Shown: in pieces, positions 24,130 through 36,818 of the stretch
Layout: the number at the start of each line of letters is the position of its first letter
Position numbering within the stretch: the stretch's first letter is position 1
NCBI RefSeq assembly: GCF_007565055.1
Contig: NC_044552.1
Span: forward strand, 147,889,859 to 147,953,858
Length of the DNA: 64,000 bases
Direction of reading: 5' to 3'
DNA from: Rhinopithecus roxellana
Lineage: Eukaryota > Chordata > Mammalia > Primates > Cercopithecidae
The notes under the pieces: model-generated
The model's input: only the letters and a program-made list of their open reading frames with translations
Told to the model about the DNA's origin: nothing
Database searches by the model: none
Translations under genes and position numbers: made by a program

Positions 24130-25759
24130 CTGAAGAAAAAGAGTTGGGTCAGTAGATGTGCGAGAGCATGCGTCGCCAGGCTCACAGTGTCACAGACCCA
24201 GCTCTGCCCAGGTGCCCAATTCAAAGTCCATAAATAGGTGAGCTCTCAAATCCAAGGTGACTGAGTAACCTTAGTTATCCAACAATTAATTTCTTATCCT
24301 CCAATCTGAAGGTAACCTGTTCATTCCATCAAGAACCATACTCTGTGGAACCGACAAAATCCTCAAGATAATCTGGGTAAGTAAACAACAACATGGGAGA
24401 GAGAGTTTACCATGTTAATGACTCCTACGATGTCCTTCCTCCCTACCCCCCTCACACTGTTCCAGAAAACACTTAAAGAAAACTACTGGAATTTGACAGT
24501 CAACATGCATGCAGTTCTTTGAAGCAAGAGCAGGTAAAGAAGACAGTGGGTGTAGCTGAGGAACTCTAAAGGGAGGAGGTCAGCAGAGAGCAGGTGCTTA
24601 AGGGGGAAGGGAAGAAGAGGTGGTGTCCCTAGATGCCAGACATTCCAGCACAAATGGGATCATCAGTCAGACAGCTGGTCCAGCTGGGCAGAGGGCTTCG
24701 ATGCGGGGCAGAGAGAGGCAGTGGGCTGCATCCAGGGCTGGGGGAAGCAGGCCTTGATGAAGAGAAGAAGAGGAGGCACTTTTGTATGAAAGTGCTGAGA
24801 AATGAAGTGGAGAGATGTTCCCTTAAAGTAGACTAAAAAGACAAAAACAGGAATCAAAGATGAAGAAAGAGAATATCAATCCAGGAAGCCCCACCTGCAT
24901 TTCACAGCAGTTCTAGGAGAGAACTGAGACAACAGAGATTTGCTAAACACAGGATAAAGAGAACATCTCAAAACCTTCTAAGAAAAAAAAAGTCAGCAAA
25001 AAAGGAACAGGAATCACTCCTGCACTGGACTTTGCACTCGGCATTATCAGCACCTGTGATGCCACAGGACTGTGGCGGTGGCTGTGATGAAGGAGAGTTA
25101 CTGAGCAGGGGACCATGGTGGTGGGCACTTGCGAATGGGCAGCGCCACCGACCTGCCTTCCTACCGTCAACACCAGAACTGAAGAAATGGTTCTAGCGAC
25201 TGCATTCATGTGACGGACGATGGGCAGGGCCAGATTGTTATCCCAGACAGAAGGGAAACAACTGTCTATCACGCCAATTTTCTGCCCATAGGCACTGTCC
25301 AGATTGTATCCTAGTGAGGGACGTAGTGCCTCACATGAGGACACAGAGACTGGAGATCAAGACTATTGAGGCCACGATCTGCAGGGCAGAGCACCAGAGA
25401 GCAGGGCAGCGTGCAGACAGCAAGTGCTCTTCAGCCTCTGGCTGAAGAGAGAGCTATCGGGTTTAGGGTAAGACTCAGAGAAGCCAGGCAGGGTCTGGGG
25501 GCTGACCAACCAATGGAGCTTGCACGGGGCTTGAAGATAGTGGAGTTTCCACCATCAGCAAACATGAAGAGACTTCGTCCTACACCTCGGGCACTCTGGT
25601 GATGGCCCGGGAGGCCTTGTCTTAGGAGTAGGCCTGTGCTAGCTGTAAAGTGAAAGCCACAATGGACACAGCCTAATAAAGTTTAAAGGCAAAGTCTCGG
25701 AAGGAGCAGGCAGAGTAACTGCCTGACAGAACAAAACTCAACACTCTTCTTAGTATCCA

Positions 25760-26168
25760 AAATGTTCTAGCATCCAATCAAAAAATGCTAGACGTGAAAG
25801 TAAGCAAAACTATGTGGACCCTGTGGGAGGAAGTCAATAAATGGCCCAGAGGAAGAGGCAAAAGAGACTGAGAAAGACAAAATCTTATTTTAAAAATGTT
25901 CATGTCTTCCAAATTTGATAGGAAATTATCAACCCATAGATTTAGGAAGCTCAAGAATCCCACGAAGGGAGCGGAGTGAACCTTACTTAAAATCCAGCAA
26001 ACAGGAGAGGAATTGTAAAGACAGCCAGAGGAAAAAAAGCCATGATACACATGGGGAACAATGATAAATGTTCCTTGTGAGCCTTGTTGTCTCACAAGAA
26101 AGTACACAAGCCAGGAGAAAATACAGAACTACCTAAAATTCTATATGCAGCAAAACAGACAAAGATGA
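25760..26168 (+). mobile_element. Old L1M fragment
   Basis: It contains A-rich, L1M-like sequence (AAGCAGCCAGAGGAAAAAA-like block and GAACTACCTAAAATTCTATA). Strongly diverged, and the ends are approximate. Confidence 0.5.
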
Positions 26169-26169
26169 A

Positions 26170-26790
26170 CTGCAGTCCCGCAGGGCATAACGACGATCCG
26201 GTTAGTGACGGACTGCATACACATTCCTGGTGACGCCTTGATGATCCTGACCCCGTGGAGTCCTAGACTAAATTTGTGTGCTTGTGCCTGAGTTTTTAAC
26301 AAAGAAGTTTAAAAAAATTAAAAATTTCTAAAGTATGAATTCAGGAGGTAGAGTTAAAAAATTTTCCAACAGAAAAAGGCTTATACAATGACATCAAGAA
26401 TTTTTTGTCCAGTTGTATAATGTATTTGTATTTTAAGTTAGGTGTTAATTACAAAAGAGTCAAAAAGTTAAACAAATTTAAGTTTATAAAGTAAAAAAGT
26501 TAGAGTAAGGTTAATTTATTATTGAGGAAAGAAATATTTTTTATGAATGTATGATAGCCCTAAGTGTGCAGTGTGTATAAAGCCTACAGCAGTGTACGGT
26601 CGTGTCCTGGCTTCCCATTCACTCCCCACTCGCTCACCAGCCTCACCAGAGCAACTGGTGTGTGCAGTGTGTATAAAGCCTACAGCAGTGTATGGTCATG
26701 TCCTGGCTTCCCACTCACTTCCCACTCACTCATGGACTCACGAGAGCAGCTTGTGTGTGCAGTGTGTATAAAGCCTATAATTTAAAGTGG
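26170..26790 (+). mobile_element. TcMar-Tigger-like remnant with internal duplication
   Basis: GATGATCCTGACCCCGTGGAGTCC matches the end of a Tigger-type transposase frame. The AT-rich 3' segment (AAAAGAGTCAAAAAGTTAAA, TTAATTTATTATTGAGGAAA) follows in family order. From 26,564 a 96-base segment is present about 2.4 times. Confidence 0.6.
26564..26780. repeat. 96-bp tandem repeat, about 2.4 copies
   Basis: Copies of GTGTGCAGTGTGTATAAAGC start at about 26,564, 26,660 and 26,755. The copies differ by a handful of bases. They sit inside the Tigger-like remnant. Confidence 0.9.
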
Positions 26791-26907
26791 ATATTGGCAA
26801 ACTACCAGCTCATGGGTCAAATCTGCCTGCTTTTATACAGTCTGAAAACTAATAATGTTTTTCATATTTTTTTAATGGTTGGAAAAAAATGTTTTTAAGA
26901 ATATTTT

Positions 26908-27211
26908 GGCCGGGCGCGGTGGCTCAAGCCTGTAATCCCAGCACTTTGGGAGGCTGAGACGGGCGGATCACGAGGTCAGGAGATCGAGACCATCCTGGCT
27001 AACACGGTGAAACCCCATCTCTACTAAAAAATACAAAAAAAACTAGCCAGGCGAGGTGGCGGGCACCTGTAGTCCCAGCTACTCGGGAGGCTGAGGCAGG
27101 AGAATGGCGTAAACCCGGGAGGCAGAGCTTGCAGTGAGCTGAGATCCGGCCACTGCATTCCAGCCCGGGCGATAGAGCGAGGCTCTGTCTCAAAAAAAAA
27201 AAAAAAAAAAA
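26908..27211 (+). mobile_element. AluY, Old World monkey type
   Basis: The target duplication AAGAATATTTT is perfect at 26,897-26,907 and 27,212-27,222. The body starts GGCCGGGCGCGGTGGCTCAAGCC, the monkey AluY variant. Confidence 0.96.
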
Positions 27212-27259
27212 AAGAATATTTTGTGACTCTTGAGAATTACACTCTCTAAAATTCAAGTT

Positions 27260-27574
27260 TTGGCCTGGTGCAGTAACTTGAATCTGTAATCCTAACACTT
27301 TGGGATGTTGAGGTGGGATGAGCGCTTGAGGTCAGGAGTTTGAGACCAGCCTAGGTAACACAGCAAGATCCTATCTCTTCAAAAAAAAATTTTTTTTTAA
27401 TTAGCTGGGTGTGGTGGCACATGACTGTCATCTCAGTTACTCAAGACGCTGAGGCAGGAGGACCCCTTCAGCCTTGGAGCTGAAGGCTGCAGTGAGCTGT
27501 GATGGTGCCACTGCACTCCAGCCTGGGCAACAGTGTGAGACTCTGTCTCTAAAAAATAAATCAATCAATAAAAT
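27260..27574 (+). mobile_element. AluJ-like
   Basis: A diverged Alu with target duplication AAAATTCAAGTT at 27,248-27,259 and 27,575-27,586, ending in an AATAAATCAATCAATAAA tail. Confidence 0.93.
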
Positions 27575-27839
27575 AAAATTCAAGTTCTGTCACATGGGAA
27601 CATTGAATAAAGGCTTCCTGGCACACAGCCACACTCATTCCTGCATATGTTGTCTCTGGCTGTTCTTGCACTACAATAGCAGGATTGGGTAGTTGTGACA
27701 GGGACTGTGGAGGGAGCCCTCAAAACCTACAATATTTATTATTATCTGCCCCTTCACAGAAAAAGTGTGCCAACCCCAATTTAAAAGTGTCTAAATCATG
27801 TATTATAGGGTTTAAAACATGCGCATAATCTCCAAACGT

Positions 27840-28265
27840 TACATATTGGTTACATACTGTACGCTGCTATTTATACAACATTCTCAAATGAACAAGAACA
27901 TAGAGATGGAAAACAGACTAACAGTTGCCAGAGGACAGGAATGGAGGAAAGAAAGATTGCCAGGACATAGGGGCACATGGAGGGAGTGCTAACAAACCAG
28001 TTCCGTATCTTGGCTGTGGTGGTGGTTGCAGGATCTTTGCAGAGACCTACACACCCACACACATAACTGCATGCATGTAAAAAACGGCACAAGTGAATAA
28101 GGTCTGCAGTTTGGTTAGCACTGTACCTGATATTAAATTTCTGGCTTTGATATTATACCACAGTTACAGAAGATGTCATCTTTGGAGGAATCTGAGTGAA
28201 GGGTACATGGGAATCTATGTACTATTCTTGCAACTTCCTGTGAATCTGTAATTATTTCAAATTTT
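27840..28265 (+). mobile_element. L1M 3' end
   Basis: The end block GAAGGGTACATGGGAATCTATGTACTATTC...TGCAACTTCCTGTGAATCTG is typical of old L1M 3' UTRs. Confidence 0.7.
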
Positions 28266-28403
28266 AAAAATATATATATGTACAAGACATAAAACAACAA
28301 TAGCAAAAATGTTGGGGAAAATGAAAATACACAGTTATAAGGTTTTTATACTGCAAGTAACATGGTATATCATTTGATAGTAAACATTGATGTTAAAGAT
28401 AAT

Positions 28404-28446
28404 AAAAGTAATTGTAAAAACCGCAATTACTTTTGCATCAATCTAA
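28404..28446 (+). mobile_element. MADE1 (mariner MITE) fragment
   Basis: AAAACCGCAATTACTTTTGCA followed by TCAATCTAA is one MADE1 terminal arm. With the preceding AAAAGTAATTG it forms an 11-bp perfect stem (28,404-28,414 against 28,424-28,434). Confidence 0.85.
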
Positions 28447-28469
28447 CAGACCCCCAGATCAACCACTTT

Positions 28470-28774
28470 GTTTTTTTTTTTTTTCTTTGAGACTAAGTCT
28501 CGCTCTTGTCCCCAGGCTGCAGTACAATGGCGTGCGTGACCTTGGCTCACTGCAACCTCTGCCTCCTGGGCTCAAGCAATTCTCCTACCTTAGCCTCCCG
28601 AGTAGCTGGGATTACAGGCGCCTGCCATCACGCCCAGCTAATTTTTATGCTTTTAGTAGAGACGGGGTTTCACCATGTTGGCCAGGCTGGTCTCAAACTC
28701 CTGACCTCAGGTGATCTGCCCACCTCAGCCTCCCAAAGTGCTAAGATTACAGGCATGAGCTACCGTGCTCAGCC
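28470..28774 (-). mobile_element. AluS-like
   Basis: The target duplication AACCACTTT lies at 28,461-28,469 and 28,775-28,783. The body runs from poly-T and GAGACTAAGTCTCGC to the CCGTGCTCAGCC end. Confidence 0.95.
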
Positions 28775-28879
28775 AACCACTTTTTTTTTTTTAATGGTAA
28801 ATCTAGTAATTCAAATGAGTGCACAAAACACAATACTAAAAATTATTAAACTAATCCAAAAGTAAGAAAATGAGAAAAT

Positions 28880-29500
28880 AAGGTGGGGGGAAAAGAACAA
28901 AGAGTAAAATGGAAGAGTGAGCCCTAATTATGCCAGAAGTTACATTCAGTGTGAACATTCCAATTAAAAGAAAGAGACTGTGACACTGGATGTGCCGTCT
29001 TTAAAACAGATGCACTTTAGATGTTAAGAAATAGTTTAAAAGTAAAAGGATAGAAAAAAACACCACATCATGCAAACATTAACAGTAAGAATACTGGAGT
29101 GACTATATTATAATAAAACAAAGACAACTTTAGGACAAGGAATATTACCATGTTTTTAAAAGTGAACTCTCCTGTTAAAAGGGTCGATTCATTAAGAAAC
29201 ATAACAGTCTTCAATATATATGCACCTAACAACAGTTTCAAAATACCTACAGCAAAAACTGACAGAACAGAAGGAATAAATAGACAAATCCACAGTAAGA
29301 GCTGGAGTTTTTAACCGTTTTCTCTCAGGAACTAAGAACAAGTAGACAGAAACTCAGCAAAAGACTTGAATAACCTTATTAGCACTACTGACTTCTACAG
29401 AACACTCTACTCAACAACTGTAAAATACACATTTTCAAATACAAATGGGATCATAAACTAAGTCAAACACATAACATAGAATACACTTCATTATCATCAT
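28880..29500 (+). mobile_element. Old L1M ORF2 fragment
   Basis: It contains the blocks AGTTTAAAAGTAAAAGGATAGAAAA, CATGCAAACATTAACAGTAAGAATACTGGAGTG and ACTTTAGGACAAGGAATATTACCA, all parts of the L1 reverse-transcriptase region. Broken by stops. Confidence 0.7.
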
Positions 29501-29898
29501 ATATAAATCAGCAAAAACAGCATTTTATTTGCACATATTAATGATGTAAACTTCATGTAGAAAGCCAAAAAGTTGAGGGAGAAAGAACTAAATATCAACC
29601 ACGAAGACAAGTTCAATGTGAATGTTTTTTCCTGTTTATGTGGTTATCTAATAAAGTTATCCACTTGGTCGTAAATACATTACATTAACAAAGTATGAAA
29701 TTTAGGTTAATGAAGTTTACATAGTTTAATTTAATGAGAGAGTCTGAAAATAATTCCAATATTATGATTTAACGTAAAAACGTTTTCATGAGGAAGATCT
29801 CTTTTTTCCATCATTAGAGTCAATGTGCAAACATCCATGTTAAGAAAGAATGTGGGTGGAGAGCACCTAAGAAAAAGAAATTTTAAAAAATGATTTAA

Positions 29899-31766
29899 AT
29901 ATGTGCAAAAATCACAAGCAATCTTATACACCAGTAACAGACAAACAGAGAGCCAAATCATGAATGAACTCCCATTCACAACAGCTTCAAAGAGAATAAA
30001 ATACCTAGGAATCCAACTTACAAGGGATGTAAAGGACCTCTTCAAGGAGAACTACAAACCACTGCCCAGTGAAATCAAAGAGGACACAAACAAATGGAAG
30101 AACATACCATGCTCATGGATAGGAAGAATCAATACTGTGAAAATGGCCATACTGCCCAAGGTAATTTATAGATTCAATGCCATCCCCATCAAGCTACCAA
30201 TGACTTTCTTCACAGATTTGGAAAAAACTGCTTTAAAGTTCATATGGAACCAAAAAAGACCCCGCATTGCCAAGACAATCCTAAGTCAAAAGAACAAAGG
30301 TGGAGGCATCATGCTACCTGACTTCAAACTATACTACAAGGCTACAGTAACCAAAACAGCATGGTACTGGTACCAAAACAGAGATATAGACCAATGGAAC
30401 AGAACAGAGTCCTCAGAAATAATACCACACATCTATAGCCATCTGAACTTTGATAAACCTGAGAGAAACAAGAAATGGGGAAAGGACTGCCTATTTAATA
30501 AATGGTGCTGGGAAAATTGGCTAGCCATAAGCAGAAAGCTGAAACTGGATTCTTTCCTTACTCCTTATATGAAAATTAATTCAAGATGGATTAGAGACTT
30601 AAATGTTAGACCTAATACCATAAAAACCCTAGAAGAAAACCTAGGTAATACCATTCAGGATATAGGCATGGGCAAGGACTTCATGTCTAAAACACCAAAA
30701 GCAACAACAACAAAAGCCAAAATTGACAAATGGGATCTAATTAAACTAAAGAGCTTCTGTACAGCAAAAGAAACTACCATCAGAGTGAACAGGCAACCTA
30801 TAGAATGGGAGAAAATTTTTACAATCTACTTTTCTGACAAAGGGCTAATATCCAGAACCTACAAAGAACTCAAACAAATTTACAAGAAAAAAAAACAAAC
30901 AACCCCATCAAAAAGTGGGCAAAGGATATGAACAGACATTTCTCAAAAGAAGACATTCATACAGCCAACAGACACATAAAAAAATGCTCATCATCACTGG
31001 CCATCAGAGAAATGCAAATCAAAACCACAATGAGATACCATCTCACACCAGTTAGAATGGCAATCATTAAAAAGTCAGGAAACAACAGGTGCTGGAGAGG
31101 ATGTGGAGAAATAGGAAAACTTTTACACTGTTGGTGGGATTGTAAACTAGTTCAACCATTGTGGAAAACAGTATGGGGATTCCTCAAGGATCTAGAACTA
31201 GAAATACCATATGACCCAGCCATCCCATTATTGGGTATATACCCAAAGGATTATAAATCATGCTGCTATAAAGACACATGCACACGTATGTTTATTGTGG
31301 CACTATTCACAATAGCAAAGACTTGGAATCAACCCAACTGTCTATCAGTGACAGACTGGATTGACTGGATTAAGAAAATGTGGTACATATACACCATGGA
31401 ATACTATGCAGCCATAAAAAAGGATGAGTTCATGTCCTTTGTAGGGACATGGATGTAGCTGGAAACCATCATTCTCAGCAAACTATCGCAAGAACAGAAA
31501 ACCAAACACCACATGTTCTCACTCATAGGTGGGAACTGAACATTGAGATCACTTGGACACGGGAAGGGGAACATCACATACTGGGGCCTATTGTGGGGAG
31601 CGGGGAGGAGGGAGGGATGGCACTAGGAGTTATACCTGATGTAAATGACGAGTTGAAGGGTGCTGATGAGTTGATGGGTGCAGCACACCAACATGGCACA
31701 TGTACACATATGTAACAAACCTGCACGTTGTGCACATGTACCCTAGAACTTAAAGTATAATAATTT
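29899..31766 (+). mobile_element. 5'-truncated L1P, ORF2 C-terminal half
   Basis: A target duplication AAAAAATGATTTAA lies at 29,885-29,898 and again at about 31,768-31,781, after the A-rich tail. The insert starts inside the ORF2 reverse transcriptase. One frame is open for 342 codons (29,903-30,931) and a second for 176 (30,928-31,458). A single frame change separates them, so the element is a relatively young but truncated copy that cannot move by itself. It is antisense to FAM120B. Confidence 0.95.
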
Positions 31767-32956
31767 AAAAAAATGATTTAAGTAACATTTGGCTCCAGAG
31801 TTTATTACACAGGTTCTTTATTTCCGTTTTTAAATCAGCTTAAACATCTTTCTTCTGTCTGCTTTCTTAGGCCACAGGGGTAAACTCTCACAGTATGTAT
31901 GGGAGAAAGCAGTGCACGCTGGGTGGCGCTACAGGAATCTAACGAAAACTGGATTAAATAACCCCACTACCCCTGAGCCCCATCATCCAAAAATAATAAT
32001 GATGACTTTTCCACCTGATGATTCTATCAGCACTTTTAGATCATGTAAGTGTTCACTTTCTGGAACAACAGAGTAAAGTTAATATTGACACATTTGGAAA
32101 TAATGACGTTTAGGCAAATGGACTACTTTCACCGGTATTCTACTCCTTCTCTCTCTCATCCTGGTAATAGTGTGTAGACCATGTTTCTTACCAACGCACT
32201 CTCAAATTAGACCGTAAAGTACCTGTCAAAGGTCTCTGTCTAAAAAAACAAGGCCTTACTGAAATAGAAGGTCACTAAATGCATTCAGCATCTCTGGCTT
32301 CTAAGATGAAGTGTTCTTTCACACTCCTGATTCTCCCCAAAACTATTCCAATGGTGAGTTATGGGACCTTCACTAACTTTCTCCTTGGGGTTAAAATTTC
32401 TCATTTTCACTGTTTGGGTCATTGATGGTCCACTCTCTACTCTTGTTGCTAAGCACATAATGGAAATATAGACGAGAAAAAACACAAATTTAACTACAAA
32501 AACACCAAAGGAAAATTGTTTGTATTTAAAAACATGACATACTAGATTCTGTAAAATTATTTTATAAAAATCACATTTTGAGGGAAGACTAAGTAGACAC
32601 TGTTTTCTTCTAATAATAAGTATATCCTACTCTCCCCTACAGCAGGAAAGAGTTTTCACATTTTTAAAAAAGCATAAATCCTTTTAAGGCATAAAAATAT
32701 GACATTTTATAGAAATCATGCATTCTTTTAACACATACTGATCAACTGCCTGCTAATTAGATATAGATGTCAAATGGCACTTCTACTTAATTTTTTACAG
32801 ATGTCAGTGGTATTCTCAATTACAGATTTGACAGGGAAATAAAACCTATTTAATTGTCTCCACGTCCTGAAAGAATGCACTCTATTTCATGTGGCCAGTT
32901 TCTCAGAATTCAACTCCAAACAGAACCTTTCCTAAGAGGGGCCAACCAATTCTCAC

Positions 32957-33137
32957 CTTGACAATCCTCCAGTAAGAGTGAGTAGACTCGCTGTCGGATG
33001 GGACGGTAAATGAAGGCCTGGCTGGGTAAGGCCTGGTCAAGCTCATCTTCCAGGGTGTTGCTGCATTCAATCTCTCCACTGCTCATGATGTTGTACACCA
33101 GGTAGCTTTCTGCTTGGACATGATGTGTTCTAGCAAT
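32957..33137 (-). CDS. FAM120B: FAM120B exon 3
   Basis: This is a 181-bp exon coding 60 residues (IARTHHVQAESYLVYNI... to ...LLLEDCQ) plus the first base of an Asp codon completed by exon 4. It follows exon 2 in phase 0. The donor is CAAG|GTGAGA. The acceptor tract (AAATTTCAAACAG) is short and purine-interrupted, so it is the weakest acceptor among these exons and a candidate for skipping. Skipping would shift the frame, because 181 is not a multiple of three. The protein segment matches the central conserved part of FAM120B as I know it. No catalytic motif is visible. Confidence 0.95.
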
Positions 33138-33289
33138 CTGTTTGAAATTTAAATACAACTGGATTTCTCCTTAAAAACAAGACAGTAACCTTCAAATAGA
33201 AAAAGTCAATGCCTTTCATCATATGGCAGTTTTTCAAGGCCCTCAGAAATGTAATTGACACTGAAATTCATGATATCAAGTTGCCATGT

Positions 33290-34020
33290 TCTCTTTCCTT
33301 GGGACTACCAATTTCAAACTTTCTATTCCCCCTCCTCCGCCTCTCTCCAAACGTCTACGTCTTATCTTCCGCCGTATTTCACTGTTCTGTCTCCTGGATA
33401 CCCTCCCAGTAACCGGGTGCTCACTACTTCTCACCAGTATTGCTATGAAAGGGTCTTAATCCCCTAGCCCAGTTTCTCTCCTTTCCAACCCATCCTCCAC
33501 ACCACTGCCACACTGCCTTTGAAAACTTTGCTACCCTATTCAAAACATTTGAAAAGGCTACCACAAATCCTTCGCATAGCATTCGAGGCCCCACTATAAA
33601 GCCTCAATCTCCTTCTTCTAGCCTTGCACACCATTCCACCGTCATAGAAATGGCCATAATCCAGTCTCAACCGGACATCTTCATTGTTCCTCGAGACTAC
33701 TCAATCTTCTTCTACCTTCACTTGTGCCCCATAAGAACTTACCCTACCCAGAATCTTTCTCTTCCAATCTTTCCCAGCCTCCCACTTTACAATCCTCTTT
33801 CCCTTTAAGGTTCGCCGATGTCACCCTCTCCTCCTCCCTTAGACAGGACCAGCCTCCAGCTTGCTTATGGAGCTCGTATCCTATTTTCCCTGTAACACAG
33901 CTGTCTGGTCTGCCTCTCTTATTAAGCTGTAAGCTGCTTAGCATTAGAAGCCGTACTGTATTCATTCACTCATTTGTTCAGAAATTGCTTCCTGAGTGAA
34001 AAACCACATGCCAGGCACAG
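33290..34020 (+). mobile_element. L2 fragment
   Basis: The C/T-rich order CTCTCCTTTCCAACCCATCC, CTATAAAGCC, GTTCCTCGAGAC and TTAAGCTGTAAGCTGCTTAG with an end near CATTCACTCATTTGTTCA follows the L2 3' consensus. Very diverged. Confidence 0.6.
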
Positions 34021-34354
34021 GTGCTTCTCCTCTGTAATGTCAAGACAGTGCTGGCTCATGGTAGGTGATGAGAAACAAGATTTAAATTAATTCCACTTCC
34101 TCATTAAATAAGTAGTTAAAATCAGAAGGTCTATCATAGCCTAAATATATAGGTTTCACCTTCCAGTGAATAACATTCTTATTACTGTGAGAATAAGTTC
34201 ATCTAGATTACTATTCAAAATTTAAATCCAGTCTACTACTAAAGGCATTAAAATGTGATGCTAGGATAACCTGGATACCAGAGACTCTAAATCCTAAGTG
34301 TCTCATTTACATGTACTTAAAAAGTCCTAGTTATGTTGATTCATTATTCTTAGG

Positions 34355-34460
34355 CTTCAGTCTTAATCTCTGTTCCTTACCTTCTTCCTTAAGAAAATGG
34401 GTTTAATAAAAAAGTGCCCGGCTCTGAGGACTATTGTGTGGATTAAATGAGTCAATATAA
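34355..34460 (+). mobile_element. MIR fragment
   Basis: CTTCAGTCTTAATCTCTGTTCC...GTGTGGATTAAATGAGTCAATA matches the MIR 3' core. Confidence 0.6.
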
Positions 34461-34531
34461 GAAAAACACTTGTCCTGAGGTGTGGCTTGCAGCTCACTGC
34501 CAATGCATGTTCTATAGGATTATAAGACTAG

Positions 34532-34815
34532 CCAGCCAGGCGTGGTGGCTCATGCCTATAATCCCAGCACTTTGGGAGGTCGAGGCAGGTAGATCAGTTG
34601 AGGTCAGGAGTTCAAGGCCAGCCTGGGCAACACGGCAAAACCCATCTCTACTAAAAGATACAAAAATTAGCTGGGCGTAGTGGAGTGTGCCTGTAGTCCC
34701 AGCTACTCAGGAGGCTGAGGTGGGAGAATTGCTTGAACCTGGGAGGCGGAGGATAACCTGCCACTGCCCTGCAACCTGGGTGACAGTGAGACCCTGTCTC
34801 AAAGAAACAAACAAA
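34532..34815 (+). mobile_element. Alu
   Basis: It runs from CCAGGCGTGGTGGCTCATGCC to CTGTCTCAAAGAAACAAACA. Right monomer partly deleted. Confidence 0.93.
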
Positions 34816-35544
34816 CTCTCAATTGATCTTCCAAAATGCTGAAATAGAGAAGACACAGATATGGCTGTGGTTATGTGTGTACCCAATGTAACTGTTGTGC
34901 CCACAGCCTTTCTACCTGAGCATTTTTCCAGGGTGACTGTGTATAGTTAAAATACATGTTGGAATTTTAGTTGCCTATTAGGGTTGGAAGATGACACTGC
35001 AAAAAATTTTTATAGAGAAAGTGTAAGGGCAATGTAAGAAACTTCAAAACTGTTTTCAAAGATACAATTAAGTTAAATCCATGTGAACAACTCGACCCAC
35101 TACTTTGCCCAGGCACTCCCTTCCTGTGAGGACTCTCCCTGACCCCGCCTTCCCCAACAAAGGCTCTTCCACTGCCAAACCCCCTGCTGGCTTTGCCTCC
35201 ACTCCCAACCCTGTGCTGCAGTAACTCTGAGGCCACCAGGACCTCCTCATGACTGACCCAAGTGCCTATGTCTAGTCCTATTCCACTTCTTTACCTCTGT
35301 AGCCTGTGATACTCTTGTTTCTTTTCTCATTCGCGAAACCTGCCCCCTTGGACTTTTGTGGGGATTATCCCCTCCTTATTCTCCTTCCTCCTCTGCTCAC
35401 TCCTGATCTCTCAGTGGAGTGTCCCTTAGTCTCCATCCCACATCATCTTTTACTTTACACATAAAATAGGATAACTCCCAGATGCCTGTCTCTTGCCAGT
35501 AATAGAACTTTAGGCCCATATTGCACGACCAGAACATGTGTTAG

Positions 35545-36520
35545 AGGTACCATCTACTCAACTAAAATATAACCCACTTAATCTTCTCCTCCCTGTCAAA
35601 CCTTTCCTCTTCCTTCCTTAGATTAACAACATCTACCATCCCTGGTGCTCCAGGAGGAACTTCACCTCCACAGCAAGACTTATTTATTAGTTTCACTTCT
35701 GAAACATTTCTTGAATTTGTTTCTTCCTCTTTCCACTGCCATTTTCCTAATTCTAGCTCTTTCGTATTTTACCTGAGTTTCTGCAATGGCCACTTTAACT
35801 CCACTCACTGCACTGTAATGTTTCTAAAACCAAAAATCTGATCACATCAATATACCTGCTTACAAAAATCGAATGCTGGTTGGCTGGCAGGTTCACATCG
35901 CTGCCCTCCAGGTCTCACCACACAGCTGCTCAGCTGCTGTCCAGGCCTGAGTTCTGCATCAGACTTGGGGCAGGAGCTTCCTTACACATCTATGTAGCTG
36001 TAACTAGATGAAAGATGGTGGCGTTCACAGCACCGGGAACAAGGAAAGGTGTGTGGTTAAGATAGTTAAGTTTGGTTTAGAACTTGCTGAGATACCTCTG
36101 AGACATTCATGTGGACACAGACCTCTTCTGTAAAACAAGGATAAGTCTATCTCACAGGGCTGTTGAGAAGATCTCATGAGAAAAGTTACCTAATGCACCT
36201 ACCACAGAACCTCATACGTAGTGGCCCCCCTTCAAAAATCTTCAAAGGTGCTATAATACTTTCAGAATTAAGGCCAAATTCTTCATGTGGCATTTAATAA
36301 CCTTCCCAGTTTGGCTTTGCCTACCTTTTCCCATTTTTTCCTCCAAACCCCACGCTCCAGCCTAGCCTTTCTCCCTGTGCCCCCGAGTGATGCAGATTCG
36401 AAACCTACACCTTTAGTACTTCCACAACTCCCAAGTATTTGCTTATTCAATGCATATTTTGGCTGCCCCATTAAGGTCTGGCTCCAGTTCTACCTCTTTG
36501 GGGAATTTTTCCCTGTACTT
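35545..36520 (+). mobile_element. L2 fragments, with a MIR at about 36,110-36,215
   Basis: CTGATCACATCAATATACCTGC, GCCAAATTCTTCATGTGGC and TTCCCCTGTACTTTA-like blocks follow the L2 3' consensus. TCTGTAAAACAAGGATAAG...AGGGCTGTTGAGAAGATC is MIR-like. Boundaries are approximate. Confidence 0.55.
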
Positions 36521-36523
36521 TAT

Positions 36524-36818
36524 TTATTTTTGTGACAGAGTTTTGCTCTCATTGCCCAGGCTGGAATGCAAATGGCATGATCTCAGCTCACTGCAACCTC
36601 CGCCTCCCAGGTTCAAGCAAGTCTCCCGTCTCAGCCTCCCGAGTAGCTGGGATCGCATGTGTGTGCCACCATGCCCAGCTGATTTTTGTACTTGTAGTAG
36701 AGATGGGGTTTCACCATGTGGGTCAGGCTGGTCTTGAACTCCTGACCTCAGGTGATCCACCTGCTTTGGCCTCCCAAAGTGCTGGGATTACAGGTGTGAG
36801 CCACCGCACCCAGCCTTC
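36524..36818 (-). mobile_element. Alu inside L2
   Basis: The target duplication TCCCTGTACTTTA lies at about 36,510 and at 36,819-36,831, with L2 sequence continuing on both sides. The body runs from GTGACAGAGTTTTGCTCTC to CACCGCACCCAGCC. Confidence 0.94.

Larger units (their letters stand above)
24130..32956 (-). other. FAM120B: FAM120B intron 3
   Basis: An 8.8-kb intron dominated by mobile elements: old L1M pieces, a Tigger remnant, three Alus, a MADE1 fragment and a younger L1 3' half. 24,130-25,760 and 31,783-32,956 hold no recognised repeat or gene. Confidence 0.8.
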
